From CAKZQX01 sp034435975 (GTDB lineage Bacteria > Chloroflexota > Chloroflexia > Chloroflexales > Chloroflexaceae), in NCBI GenBank assembly GCA_034435975.1, contig DAOTWD010000132.1, positions 37,585 to 101,584 of the forward strand: a stretch of DNA of 64,000 bases. Direction: 5' to 3'. A program made the translations under genes and the position numbers. The notes under the pieces were generated by a model. It searched no databases and was not told the DNA's origin. It saw only the letters and a program-made list of their open reading frames with translations. The stretch's first letter is position 1. The number at the start of each line of letters is the position of its first letter. Below, piece after piece: positions 44,310 to 53,135 of this stretch.

Positions 44310-45668
44310 ATGCAGGCAAAACAGTTACCGTTGGATCTCGTGTCAGATGATCCATCAGAATCAGCACACGCCACTGGCGCGGCATTTAACGATCCCGCCT
44401 TTGCAGGGAACAAACGTCTTCCTATTCATCGCTGGGTACCCTGGATCGCTGGGTTTTCCAGTGATTTCGTGCGCCAGGCTTTGCACACCTATGTCCATCA
44501 GCGTAGTACCATTCTTGACCCATTTGCGGGTGTTGGTACTACACTGGTTGAAGCAATTGTTGGTCATCATGACGCGGTTGGGTTTGAAATTAATCCCTAT
44601 GCCGCGCTGGCCTGCCGGGTCAAGCTGCATGCCTATCAGATTGCAACTGAGACTTTACATAATGAGATTGTGCGGTTTCAGGAATTTTACCGCGAAAAAA
44701 TGGTTGCAGGCTATACCCCCTGGAGCATGAGTCCGGCTGGTTTTAAAACCCGCTCCGACTTCTATAGTCCTGATGTACTGTATAAAGTTTTAATCGTGCA
44801 AGATTTTATAGCCACTATTCAAGATGTCAGCATCAAAGATCTGTTTAACATTGCGTTTGCGGCAACGATGATACGGTTCTCAAATTATTCCTATGAGCCA
44901 AGTCTCGGACGGCGTGCCAGTGCGGGCAAGGAAAATATTCATGATTTCCCGGTGGCCCAGACTATCATAGATAAATTGACCGAAATGGAAGAGGATGTAA
45001 TCTGGCTGCAGAACCACCTGGCAGATCATAAGCCGAAGATACACATCATTCATGACTCGTTTTTCAACCAGGAAGCTCATCTAGAGCCAGATTCTGTTGA
45101 CATGATTATCACTTCACCGCCCTATCTAAATAATTATCACTACAACCGCAACACACGTCCGCAGTTGTACTGGCTCGGTTATGCCGAGAAACCTCAAGAT
45201 CTGAAGGCACTTGAAGCGGCCAATTTTGGAAAATACTGGCAAACGGTACGCGAACTGCCGACCGTAGAGTTAGCATTTACGCTTCCTGATACTGACATTG
45301 TTGAACGATTGGAGCAGGTGCGTTCCTGCCATCCCGAACGAGGCATATATGGTGGTCATGGGTGGGCCAATTATGCGGCGACCTACTTCAATGATTGCTA
45401 TGTTTTTGCCAGAAGTATGCAGCGGGTTCTCAAACCTGGTGGCACCGCTCTTATTGTGATTGGTAATAGTATTCTTCAAGGAGTTTTCATGCCTACCGAT
45501 CAGTATCTGGCAAAAATTGCTGAGATGGCTGGTCTCGATATTGTCAACATAGACATTCCGCGTACTACCCGTGTCGGAAATAGCATTATCCAGTCTGATG
45601 TGCGTGTAGCCAGGGCGCAGAAATCTCATCAGCTCTATGAGGCGGTTGTTGAACTACGGAAGCGCTGA
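44310..45668 (+). CDS. DNA methyltransferase, amino-methylating type
   Basis: A 452-residue SAM-dependent DNA methyltransferase. Motif I is LDPFAGVGTT (residues 69-78) with GFEINPYAA as the acidic SAM contact; the catalytic motif IV TSPPY is at 268-272 and KPGG near 377. The order motif I, long middle, TSPPY and the SPPY form point to N4-cytosine or N6-adenine methylation, not C5. The gene ends 15 bases inside the convergent Eco29kI-like nuclease pseudogene, suggesting a former type II restriction-modification pair. The recognition site cannot be read from sequence; Eco29kI itself cuts CCGCGG. With the nuclease decayed it is now probably an orphan methylase. Confidence 0.85.
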   Translation: MQAKQLPLDLVSDDPSESAHATGAAFNDPAFAGNKRLPIHRWVPWIAGFSSDFVRQALHTYVHQRSTILDPFAGVGTTLVEAIVGHHDAVGFEINPYAALACRVKLHAYQIATETLHNEIVRFQEFYREKMVAGYTPWSMSPAGFKTRSDFYSPDVLYKVLIVQDFIATIQDVSIKDLFNIAFAATMIRFSNYSYEPSLGRRASAGKENIHDFPVAQTIIDKLTEMEEDVIWLQNHLADHKPKIHIIHDSFFNQEAHLEPDSVDMIITSPPYLNNYHYNRNTRPQLYWLGYAEKPQDLKALEAANFGKYWQTVRELPTVELAFTLPDTDIVERLEQVRSCHPERGIYGGHGWANYAATYFNDCYVFARSMQRVLKPGGTALIVIGNSILQGVFMPTDQYLAKIAEMAGLDIVNIDIPRTTRVGNSIIQSDVRVARAQKSHQLYEAVVELRKR

Positions 45669-46276
45669 TTCGTTTAAAAAGCGTTCTATTTTGGCAAGTA
45701 CATGTTCTAGTGGAGGAGAAGCACCAGTCAGGTTCTTTGTCTATATCCGGCCGGGGTGTACAACATCCCATTCTGAGCGAGCCTGATTATAGCGCCCTGA
45801 ACCAGGATCATGATGGCCAAAACCATCTACAATCACGTTCCAAAGTGGCAAATAATGCCTGATAAGCATGGCTTCCAAAGGTACAATCAAATCACCTTCG
45901 AGATCACCGAGAATAACGAAGCGGCATAAAAAATCGTTAATCTCGAGATTGGTTACTTGATGAATACTCATTCGATGTTCAACCAGTCGGCGATACAATG
46001 CCGATGTAGCTGAAGTAGTAGTTCGTCCAGTACGCCAGCCTGCTGGCACGGCCTTGCCAACATAGATCGGCTGTACACAGGCTCCGTGGTTCAACGCAGC
46101 AATCTTTGCATATGGTTCGTAGTTGCCTATGTAGTACAATGCATAGCCTCCTGTCCCCAAAAATCGTTCTTCTGGTAGCGGTTGTATCGGAGTTGTGGTA
46201 AAAATGTATAAGTTTCAGAGAGTACGCCTGCAAAAGCAGGAGAACGAAAAATGTGCGGCTCAAGATTTATGGTCAT
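45654..46276 (-). pseudogene. Eco29kI-like GIY-YIG restriction endonuclease, frameshifted and nonsense-mutated
   Basis: Three pieces add up to one protein of about 207 residues. ATG 46276 opens an N-terminus ending FAGVLSETYTF; a one-base loss in the five-A run at 46200-46204 breaks the frame; the next frame gives PIQPLPEERFLG then the GIY-YIG core YALYYIGNY...PIYVGKAVPAGWRTG, SALYRRLVEHRMSI and LEAMLIRHYLPLWNVIVDGFGHHDPGSGRYNQARSEWD-like residues. TAG at 45741-45743 then interrupts HPGR, after which the same frame runs on as TKNLTGASPPLEHVLAKIER to a stop at 45654. Two independent lesions argue for true decay over sequencing error. The middle part (46160-45741) is still open. Confidence 0.8.
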
Positions 46277-46512
46277 TCGCAACCTGGCTTGAATGTTCGT
46301 AGCCATTATACGTTGCCTATATGATACACCTACCTACATCCTACGGCGAACTACGTCTGCCATTGGGCGAGGAGAGAGAACCCACGCTCCTCTTTCCTCT
46401 TCCATCACTCCTCCCGCTCAGCGCCTTCAGCAATTCAGATAAGCCAGCCTGGATCTGTTGTTGTGTACGGTAGTGTAGCACGTTTGACGACAGGTTTTGA
46501 TCCGTGTCTGCA

Positions 46513-46541
46513 TTGAAGTATAGTAGATATTGTGCTATGAT
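46513..46541 (+). promoter_or_regulatory. Promoter of the fetAB-like operon
   Basis: TTGAAG at 46513-46518 and TATGAT at 46536-46541 are 17 bases apart, and TGC precedes the latter, so both -35 and extended -10 features are present. It is the best full promoter seen in the window. Confidence 0.65.
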
Positions 46542-46543
46542 AG

Positions 46544-46571
46544 TATCGAGTTCCGATAACGGGAGTCGATA
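46544..46571 (+). promoter_or_regulatory. Candidate operator overlapping the start of transcription
   Basis: TATCGA (46544-46549) and TCGATA (46566-46571) form a spaced dyad starting three bases after the -10 and ending just before the ATG at 46572. The position suits a repressor, possibly the downstream PadR protein or a metal regulator; this is inference. Confidence 0.4.
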
Positions 46572-47291
46572 ATGATACCTATCCGCATCGAGCAGTTAAC
46601 ACTAGATCGCAACCACCAGCGCGTGTTGGAGGCAGTCACACTTCAGGTGGCCGCTGGCGAGATTGTCTGCTTGCTCGGAGCCAGCGGCAGCGGCAAGAGT
46701 AGTCTTCTGCGCTGTATCAACCGCCTCACCGAGCCGCCGCTGGGTACCGTATTCCTCGATGGCACCGACGTGTGTGCTATGAATGTTCTCGCGTTGCGGC
46801 AGCGGGTGGGCATGGTGTTTCAGCAGGTGACGCTGTTTCCGGGCACAGTGGGCACCAATGTCGGCTATGGCCCGGCCTTGCATAAACGGACGTTAGCCCC
46901 TGCCGATATGACGCGCTTTCTGGATCTGGCCGATTTACCTGCTGACATTGTGACGCAGAATAGCCAGATGCTATCGGGCGGGCAGGCGCAGCGTGTGGCC
47001 CTAGCGCGCACGCTCGCCACCGAACCGGCCATCTTGCTGCTCGATGAGCCAACCAGCGCCCTCGATCCGCTCGCTACGCGCCATATCGAAGCCACCATGC
47101 TGAAATTGCGGCAAACGCTGGGCTTAACCATGCTATGGGTGACACACAGCGCCGAGCAGGCGCGGCAGGTTGCCGACCGGGTGTATCTCCTGGATCAGGG
47201 CCGGATTGTGGATACTGGCACGCCGGAGCATCTGTTCCGGGCGGGTAGTCAACACCGCACTGCACTGTTTGCCGCCGGGAAAATGGACTAA
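46572..47291 (+). CDS. fetA: ABC transporter ATPase, FetA-like
   Basis: A 239-residue ABC ATPase. Walker A GASGSGKSS is at residues 36-44, the signature LSGGQAQR near 136-143, Walker B AILLLDEPTSALD near 156-168 and the switch His in WVTHS near 195. With the downstream UPF0014 permease it matches the FetAB (YbbLM) pair implicated in iron export and oxidative-stress tolerance. The GGGAG site lies in the dyad region before the ATG. Confidence 0.82.
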   Translation: MIPIRIEQLTLDRNHQRVLEAVTLQVAAGEIVCLLGASGSGKSSLLRCINRLTEPPLGTVFLDGTDVCAMNVLALRQRVGMVFQQVTLFPGTVGTNVGYGPALHKRTLAPADMTRFLDLADLPADIVTQNSQMLSGGQAQRVALARTLATEPAILLLDEPTSALDPLATRHIEATMLKLRQTLGLTMLWVTHSAEQARQVADRVYLLDQGRIVDTGTPEHLFRAGSQHRTALFAAGKMD

Positions 47292-47352
47292 GGAGCCTAT
47301 CCGAATAACCCGGCAGCTTACAGCATTATGGCTTTGCGAAACTATTGATTTT

Positions 47353-47374
47353 ATCCGAATTCAGTTATTCGGAT
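47353..47374 (+). promoter_or_regulatory. ATCCGAAT inverted repeat between fetA and fetB
   Basis: ATCCGAAT and ATTCGGAT form a perfect eight-base dyad around a six-base spacer just before the permease start. A further ATCCGAATAAC lies at 47300. It may be an operator or an RNA stem that tunes permease translation. Confidence 0.5.
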
Positions 47375-47383
47375 TGGTTCTCA

Positions 47384-48166
47384 ATGATGATGCCTGACCT
47401 CTTGCTAATGAGCGAATTCATGCGGCTGTTAACGTCGCTCACACTGGTGCTGCTGGCGATCCTGATCTCACGTTGGCAAGCCCTGGATCTGGAAAAGCAG
47501 ATGCTGGTGGCCGTTGGGCGTGCCTTTGTACAGTTAACGTTGATTGGCTATGCGCTGACGGCCATTTTTGCCCAGGATAATCTGCTGCTGGTGCTGTTGA
47601 TTATCACGATCATGACCGTGATTGCGGGCTACACTTCCGGGCAGCGGGCACGGGGCATACCGCACGCCCGCTGGTTGGCGCTCCTTGCCATTGGTGTGGG
47701 CACGACGTTAACGCTAGGCCTACTGATCGCGTTGCAGGTGTTTGCCCTGACTGCCGCGACGGTCATCCCGATTGCGGGGATGATCATCGGTAACGCGATG
47801 AATGTCTGTTCGCTGGTGATGCGGCGTATCCAGGAGGAATTCAATGGTCGTCGTCAGGAAATCGAAACGGCGCTGGCGCTGGGCGCAACCTCGCGTCAGG
47901 CGGCGGAACCGTACCTCAAGACCGCGCTGCAAAGCGGCCTGATGCCGATCATCGACTCGACCAGGACGGTAGGGTTGATCCAGCTACCGGGGGCTATGAC
48001 GGGCATGATCCTGGCTGGTGCCTCGCCCATCGCGGCGGTGCAGTTGCAGATCATCGTGATGTATATGTTGATCGGCGCGGCCGCCTTCACCGGTCTGGTG
48101 GCGGCCTTTCTTGCCTATCGGCAGTTTTTTAGCGCCACCCACCAGCTGGTGCTGCCGCAACCCTGA
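47384..48166 (+). CDS. fetB: ABC permease, FetB/UPF0014-like
   Basis: A 260-residue membrane protein of the UPF0014/FetB family with about seven helices. The conserved cytoplasmic segments are present: VAVGRAFVQLTLIGYAL, IAGMIIGNAMNVCSLVMRRI, and TVGLIQLPGAMTGMILAGASP. The start at ATG 47384 is preferred over an upstream codon at 47345, which lies in the dyad; two further Met codons follow. It acts with FetA, probably exporting iron or another metal. A PadR regulator follows after 16 bases. Confidence 0.85.
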   Translation: MMMPDLLLMSEFMRLLTSLTLVLLAILISRWQALDLEKQMLVAVGRAFVQLTLIGYALTAIFAQDNLLLVLLIITIMTVIAGYTSGQRARGIPHARWLALLAIGVGTTLTLGLLIALQVFALTAATVIPIAGMIIGNAMNVCSLVMRRIQEEFNGRRQEIETALALGATSRQAAEPYLKTALQSGLMPIIDSTRTVGLIQLPGAMTGMILAGASPIAAVQLQIIVMYMLIGAAAFTGLVAAFLAYRQFFSATHQLVLPQP

Positions 48167-48182
48167 AACACGAGCAGCGCCT

Positions 48183-48542
48183 ATGCTGTGGCAATTCTTT
48201 TTAGGCTTTGTTAAAATCCACATCTTGCATCACGCCGCCCAGGAACCAGTCTATGGCACGGCATTGATGGCCGAGTTGTCTCGGCACGGCTATACGTTAA
48301 GTCCCGGCACGCTCTATCCCATCCTGCACAGCCTGGAGCGAGCGGGGTATCTGCGAGCCGAGGAGCGGGTGGTGGCCGGGCGGGTGCGCAAATATTACAC
48401 GATCACCGCAGCCGGCCAGCAGGCGCTGGCCGATCTGCGCCCCAAAATCGCTGAACTGGTGGCAGAAGTGCTGGCCGATAGCCCGCCCGATCACACTGAC
48501 CCGCACGACGCCGGGCAGGATGCTGGTGCGCTGGAGGGATGA
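48183..48542 (+). CDS. PadR-family transcriptional regulator
   Basis: A 119-residue PadR winged-helix protein: ILHHAAQEPVYGTALMAELSRHGYTLSPGTLYPILHSLERAGYLRAEE, with the wing VAGRVRKYYTITAAGQQAL. The ATG at 48183 is preferred over the longer frame that overlaps fetB in a different phase. PadR proteins often repress adjacent transporters, so control of fetAB via the dyads upstream is a natural guess. The last 20 residues are acidic and low complexity. Confidence 0.85.
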   Translation: MLWQFFLGFVKIHILHHAAQEPVYGTALMAELSRHGYTLSPGTLYPILHSLERAGYLRAEERVVAGRVRKYYTITAAGQQALADLRPKIAELVAEVLADSPPDHTDPHDAGQDAGALEG

Positions 48543-48797
48543 AGGTAGGCGGAATGCCGTTCATTGTCAGGCCGCGTATGGTTTCATAACCAGGACGGGT
48601 GACCTGACCTGGACTTACGTCCTTACAGTTGCACGACAGCGCCGGACTCGCACTGGCTTCGCTTTGGAGCCTTGCCTGTTCAGGCAGTGGCACCCTGATC
48701 AAGGTAGAATAGAGTGAGGCACGCGATCGGGCCTGGTTGCCCCTTTCTATCGTTGTAGACATCCTGGAAAACACTGAAGCTAGATAAGGAGTATGTG

Positions 48798-49889
48798 ATG
48801 TGTACGAGACCACAACCGGTGCCGTCAGCAGCGCGATATGACACAATTCATGTCCGTCCCATGCAGGACACAGAAGCATCCGCAGTTCGGGCACAGGCGC
48901 ATCAGGCTTTTCGCAACCTGTTTGAGCGCATCGTGTTTGAGCTTTCACCGCACACGCTGGTGGCCGAGCGCGATGGGACGCTGGTGGGCGCGATTGTTTT
49001 GAAGATTCGCACGCTACGCGGCAGGCAGCTGGGCGAAATCAGCTGGTTGTTCACCGCACCAGCAGCACGCGGGATTGGAGCCGGGCAGCATCTGGTCGAT
49101 GCCGGTCTGGATTATCTGGCTGCACAAGGCGTGGATACGGTCTATACCTTTGTGGAAGGTGACAATACCAGTTCCAGCAAACAGTTTACCAACCGCGGGT
49201 TTGTGCGGTTTTCGCCCCTGGCCCAGGTGCGACACTTTGGAGCCGCACTCCCGCGGTTGTGGGTGCGCAGTGGCTTTGCCTTTGCCTACGGGCATTTTCT
49301 GTATGTCCGCCCTGCGACTGCTCCGGTGTCTACACCATGGGTTCACTGGTTGTATGTGGCTGGCTTCCACGCGCTGGTGCTGGCACTGGTACTCAAATGG
49401 CAGGCCGATCTACGCTTTTACCTGCAAGCAGTGCTGGCTCTGGTGGTATTGCTGATCGTGCGCGGGTTGGCGATGCTGGGCACGGCACGCTGGCTCGGTC
49501 TCCGTGCCGAGTTTCGCGCCTGGGAAGCGGGCGGTTTAATCAGCCTGCTGATTGCGCTTGCTGGTGGTCTCTGGATGTTGCCTGGTAGCGTTTACCCGAT
49601 TAGCGATCAGTGGCGCTACCGTGACGAGCGGCGGCGGTTGGGCATCATCAGCTTTGTGGGCGGCCTGGTGGTGGTGCTGGCGCTCTGGAGTCTGCTTCCC
49701 CTGCGCACCCTGGCACCTGAGCTGCAGAACGCGGCAGCTCCATCCTACATAGCGCTGGTGATTGTGGATGTCGGGCTGCCTTTCTTACGCAGCTACAACG
49801 GCTACCGCGTCTGGCAGTGGAGCCGACTGGCCTGGCTCCCGCTCGCGGTTGGCCTGGCCGGGTATATCGGCTGGATCGTAACAGGATGA
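48798..49889 (+). CDS. GNAT acetyltransferase fused to a membrane domain
   Basis: A 363-residue fusion. Residues about 14-150 are GNAT: LVAERDGTLVGAIVLKI, ISWLFTAPAARGIGAGQHLVDAGLDYLAAQG (acyl-CoA loop RGIGAG) and FVEGDNTSSSKQFTNRGF. Residues 175-360 hold five or six helices. Segments GLISLLIALAGGLWMLPGSVY and LRSYNGYRVWQWSR resemble the core of M50/site-2-type membrane proteases, but HExxH and the NPxDG Asp are missing. GATAAGGAG supports the ATG at 48798. It might acetylate a substrate presented by the membrane part; function is unknown. Confidence 0.7.
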   Translation: MCTRPQPVPSAARYDTIHVRPMQDTEASAVRAQAHQAFRNLFERIVFELSPHTLVAERDGTLVGAIVLKIRTLRGRQLGEISWLFTAPAARGIGAGQHLVDAGLDYLAAQGVDTVYTFVEGDNTSSSKQFTNRGFVRFSPLAQVRHFGAALPRLWVRSGFAFAYGHFLYVRPATAPVSTPWVHWLYVAGFHALVLALVLKWQADLRFYLQAVLALVVLLIVRGLAMLGTARWLGLRAEFRAWEAGGLISLLIALAGGLWMLPGSVYPISDQWRYRDERRRLGIISFVGGLVVVLALWSLLPLRTLAPELQNAAAPSYIALVIVDVGLPFLRSYNGYRVWQWSRLAWLPLAVGLAGYIGWIVTG

Positions 49890-50407
49890 GATCATCGTGC
49901 GGTACGGCAGCGTAGTGTACTCGTCTGCCGTAGCCCACGGATAGAGCAACCCTGTTATCATGTCAATCTGGCGGCTTCAGCCTGCCTGGAGCGAGACCAG
50001 GCGTAAGCCGGGACACCGGTGCTTCACCTTTGATGAAGAATAGCTATAGGCATCAGAAGAACGTACTACACCATTATCCCCGGTTTCCGCTGAGTTATAC
50101 CGTTTCGACGTGACCCTTCGGCATGTGCTTGCCATTCGTCCTCCAACAAGACTGCGTCTCGGCGGGGGTGCGGGGGCCGCAGGCCCCCCACATGTTTCTT
50201 TTCTGGTGCGGCGCGGCTTCGCCGCGCCGCACCAGAAAAGGAGATTTCGGAGGAGGGGCGTTGCATGCAAGGCCGCTACCCGCCCCTCGACATCTCGTTC
50301 CAGGGGAAGGCTCGTGGTCGTATGCGCAAGCGTAAGACAGACCACAGGATGCAGAAGGTCGAAGTCAAATTGGTATGATATGCACCGCAGACCTTGCACT
50401 TCACGTC
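49890..50407. other. Convergent intergenic region with strong palindromes, 518 bp
   Basis: It separates the GNAT fusion (plus) from the M42 peptidase (minus). Besides the palindromes at 50169-50240 it shows no gene; open frames across it have no coding character. Confidence 0.6.
50169..50240. terminator. Double palindrome, likely bidirectional terminator or REP-like element
   Basis: GGGGGCC-GCA-GGCCCCC at about 50172-50188 is followed by two perfect 20-base arms (50198-50217 and 50221-50240) around a TTC loop. Each arm ends with TTTTC/GAAAA, so the transcript in either direction can form a very stable stem. It lies between convergent genes, fitting a two-way terminator. Confidence 0.75.
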
Positions 50408-51484
50408 TCACCGATGCAACTGCTGCACGGTTTCGGCATCCAGGCGCTTGATTACCGCCACCAGCAACTTGACCGTGAGATCAAAGTCGTCGCGATGCAC
50501 GATCCCGGCATGGGTATGGATGTAGCGTACCGGCGAACCAATCACCAGCGAAGGCACACCAGCACGGAAGATATGCACTCTGCCCGCATCGGTGCCTCCA
50601 CCAGGCATACGGTCAAACTGGATGGGAATGTTTTCGTCCGCAGCCGTATCAATTACCAGATTCCGCAGGCCAACGTGTGGGATCATCGTGCTATCATACA
50701 GCAGCACCACAGGCCCCTGCCCCAGTTTGCACTCGGCTTCGTCGGGCGTTACACCGGGCATATCACCCGCAATGCCGGTCTCAAGGATCAAACCAATATC
50801 GGGCGTCAGCACATTGGCCATCGTTCCTGCGCCGCGTAGCCCGACCTCCTCCTGGACAGTGCCAACAGCGTCAACGATGTTGGGGTGCGCCTGTCCCTGT
50901 AGCTGGCGCAGGGTTTCAATCGCCAGGGCACATCCGAGACGATTGTCCCAGGCCTTGGCCATCAGTAGTTTCTCGTTGTGCATAGCTGTGAAGGGACAGA
51001 TCGGCACCACCGGATCCCCCGGTCGCACGCCCCAGGCCTCAGCTTCAGCCCGCGAAGCGGCCCCGATGTCAATAAACATATCTTTCTTGTCTATCGGTTT
51101 TTTGCGTTCTTCGAGTGGAATAATGTGCGGTGGCTTCGAGCCGGTCACGCCGATAATTGGACCGGTGCGTGTGTAGACCTCGACTCGCTGGGCCAGCATC
51201 ACCTGTTCCCACCAGCCGCCCAGTGTCTGAAACTTCAAAAAACCTTCATCGGTGATCCGGGTCACCATAAACCCTATTTCGTCCATGTGACCGCCAAGCA
51301 TAATCTTGGGGCCACTTGCCTGTCCGACCTTGCGGGCGGCAATGCCACCGAGATTGTCGGTCATGATTTCTCCCAGTGGCTCCAGGTAACGGCGCATAAC
51401 CTCTCGCACGGGTTCTTCATAGCCGGGAATACCCGGTGCCTCGGTAAGCTCGCGCATCATTGCTATTGTTTCGTCCATCACCAT
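50408..51484 (-). CDS. M42-family aminopeptidase
   Basis: A 358-residue M42 metallopeptidase (glutamyl aminopeptidase/endoglucanase-like). Metal and active-site segments are intact: GGHMDEIGFMVTRI near 64-77, AWDNRLGCALAIETL near 180-194, TVQEEVGLRGA near 208-218 and MPGGGTDAGRVHIFRAGVPSL near 305. Such enzymes form tetrahedral dodecamers and trim short peptides. The ATG at 51484 follows AAAGAAAG. It stands alone between a terminator palindrome and the nucleotidyltransferase. Confidence 0.92.
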   Translation of the reverse strand: MVMDETIAMMRELTEAPGIPGYEEPVREVMRRYLEPLGEIMTDNLGGIAARKVGQASGPKIMLGGHMDEIGFMVTRITDEGFLKFQTLGGWWEQVMLAQRVEVYTRTGPIIGVTGSKPPHIIPLEERKKPIDKKDMFIDIGAASRAEAEAWGVRPGDPVVPICPFTAMHNEKLLMAKAWDNRLGCALAIETLRQLQGQAHPNIVDAVGTVQEEVGLRGAGTMANVLTPDIGLILETGIAGDMPGVTPDEAECKLGQGPVVLLYDSTMIPHVGLRNLVIDTAADENIPIQFDRMPGGGTDAGRVHIFRAGVPSLVIGSPVRYIHTHAGIVHRDDFDLTVKLLVAVIKRLDAETVQQLHR

Positions 51485-51561
51485 CTTTCTTTCATTCAGC
51501 AGAGTACATGATACAGGGTTCCAAAGAGGCCCAGAGTCGCATCCGCGACATCGATCTCTAT

Positions 51562-52884
51562 TTAACGCAAAGACGCATCCACCCAGGCTTCTTCGTCAGC
51601 ACGGGTGGTAACCAGGCCATCGAGCCGGGCGGCGCGGAGATCGCGCAAGAGTTCTCCAAGGTGCGGGCCAGGTGCAACGCCGTGTTGCTGCAAGGCGTGC
51701 CCATCGAGCAGGGGTGTAACCGGGCGGAGTTCAGCCAGATAGTAGTGCAGTATGTCGGGCATCGGTGGCGGCTCGGCGCAGGCAGCGACCAGCAGCGTGG
51801 CGGGGCTAAAGCGCTGCAACCAACGATCAATTTCGCTGGGACGCAAACCAGGTGCCAGCAGCGTATCGTACAATTCACGCACAACGCCAATTTCGTGCAG
51901 CACGCGTGCCGTTTCTTTCGGCAACCGATAGCGCTCCGCCAGCTCGTCTCGCTCACTGGCTGTCAGGTCATAGGTCAGCACCCCCGCATACACCTGTTCC
52001 ACCGGAACCATCGCCGATGGCTGACGGCTGATCGCGAGCAGAACGCGATCACAGCGTTGCGCCAGGGCTGCACTCCAGCGTAGCGATGCAAAGATGTGCG
52101 GTGTGATACCCCAGGCGTCGGCCAGTTGGAGCACCGTAGCTGGCTGCGGCTCGCTCAGTGCCAGGCATAACTCGGTGCGAATGCGCTCTGGCGTGGTCGC
52201 CTCCAATCGATTGCGGGCCAGTGCCGCCTGCAACAACGTCTGGGTATGCGACTCCAGCCGCAGATTCAGGCGTGCCGCCAGTCGTACCGCGCGCAGCATG
52301 CGTGTCGGATCGTCATCAAAGCTCTGGTCGTGCAGCACCCGCAACTGGCGGATCGCCAGATCGTGTTGTCCCTGGAATGGATCAAGCAGCGGGGCCGGAG
52401 CCAGTTCCATCCCTACCTCCTGCACCGCCACGGCCAGTGCGTTGATGCTAAAGTCACGCCGCCCAAGATCGTGCACGATTGGTGCCGGCTGTACAACGGG
52501 TAATGCTGCCGGGTGTGGATAGGTCTCGATCCGTGCGGTTGCCAGATCGATCAGCAATGGCTCGGCTTTGTGCATATCAGAGGGGTTGGGCAGCGCAACG
52601 GTAGTGGTGCCGAAAGCAGCATGCGCCACTTTCACCTGCCCGCCCAGTTCGTCTGCCAGGATATGCGCAAATGCCGGTGCATTTCCCTCAATGACGAGAT
52701 CCAGGTCGTGGTCAACGGTACGTCCCAGCAATAGATCGCGCACCACCCCACCCACTAGCCACAGTGCTATGCCGTGTGTGTGGGCAATCCTGGCAATTCG
52801 CACGAGCAACCTGTACAGTGGCGCATCCAGGCCAGTCGCCAGATCAAGCTGATCATTGTTCTCTGCTGGTATCACAAAGCGCAT
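51562..52884 (-). CDS. CCA-adding/poly(A) polymerase-type tRNA nucleotidyltransferase
   Basis: A 440-residue class II nucleotidyltransferase. The head domain has ALWLVGGVVRDLLLG near 34-48 and the catalytic DHDLDLVIEG near 51-60; GRRDFSINALAV follows near 143, and DDPTRMLRAVRLAARL marks the neck. It adds or repairs the tRNA 3' CCA. The ATG at 52884 is used; the frame extends to 53004 but that leader overlaps the small membrane ORF and is not conserved. No HD domain is obvious at the C-terminus. Confidence 0.85.
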   Translation of the reverse strand: MRFVIPAENNDQLDLATGLDAPLYRLLVRIARIAHTHGIALWLVGGVVRDLLLGRTVDHDLDLVIEGNAPAFAHILADELGGQVKVAHAAFGTTTVALPNPSDMHKAEPLLIDLATARIETYPHPAALPVVQPAPIVHDLGRRDFSINALAVAVQEVGMELAPAPLLDPFQGQHDLAIRQLRVLHDQSFDDDPTRMLRAVRLAARLNLRLESHTQTLLQAALARNRLEATTPERIRTELCLALSEPQPATVLQLADAWGITPHIFASLRWSAALAQRCDRVLLAISRQPSAMVPVEQVYAGVLTYDLTASERDELAERYRLPKETARVLHEIGVVRELYDTLLAPGLRPSEIDRWLQRFSPATLLVAACAEPPPMPDILHYYLAELRPVTPLLDGHALQQHGVAPGPHLGELLRDLRAARLDGLVTTRADEEAWVDASLR

Positions 52885-53044
52885 TCCCACCCAACGAGCC
52901 GGTAACCTTGCAATGACTCTCGGTGAACAGATGCACCGTGTATGTTTCGGCAGCACGCAAAGCTTGCAAGTGGCTGGACTGATTGTGGGCCACAAAGAAG
53001 ACAATTGCGGCCAGGATCAGCAAAATAATGCTAATGATCGTCAT
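52853..53044 (-). CDS. Small single-helix membrane protein, 63 residues
   Basis: MTIISIILLILAAIVFFVAH forms one clear membrane helix, followed by a 43-residue hydrophilic tail with two cysteines. AGGAGAG four bases before the ATG is an excellent ribosome binding site. It overlaps the nucleotidyltransferase start by 32 bases, so the two may be coupled. I recognise no family; it may also serve only as a leader for the downstream gene. Confidence 0.5.
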   Translation of the reverse strand: MTIISIILLILAAIVFFVAHNQSSHLQALRAAETYTVHLFTESHCKVTGSLGGNALCDTSREQ

Positions 53045-53135
53045 GGTTCTCTCCTGTCTCTGATGATGTCGGATTCAGTGCGCATGTTCGTGGGCTACGT
53101 TCATCCCTATTATATCCTGAGCATCCAACAACTGG

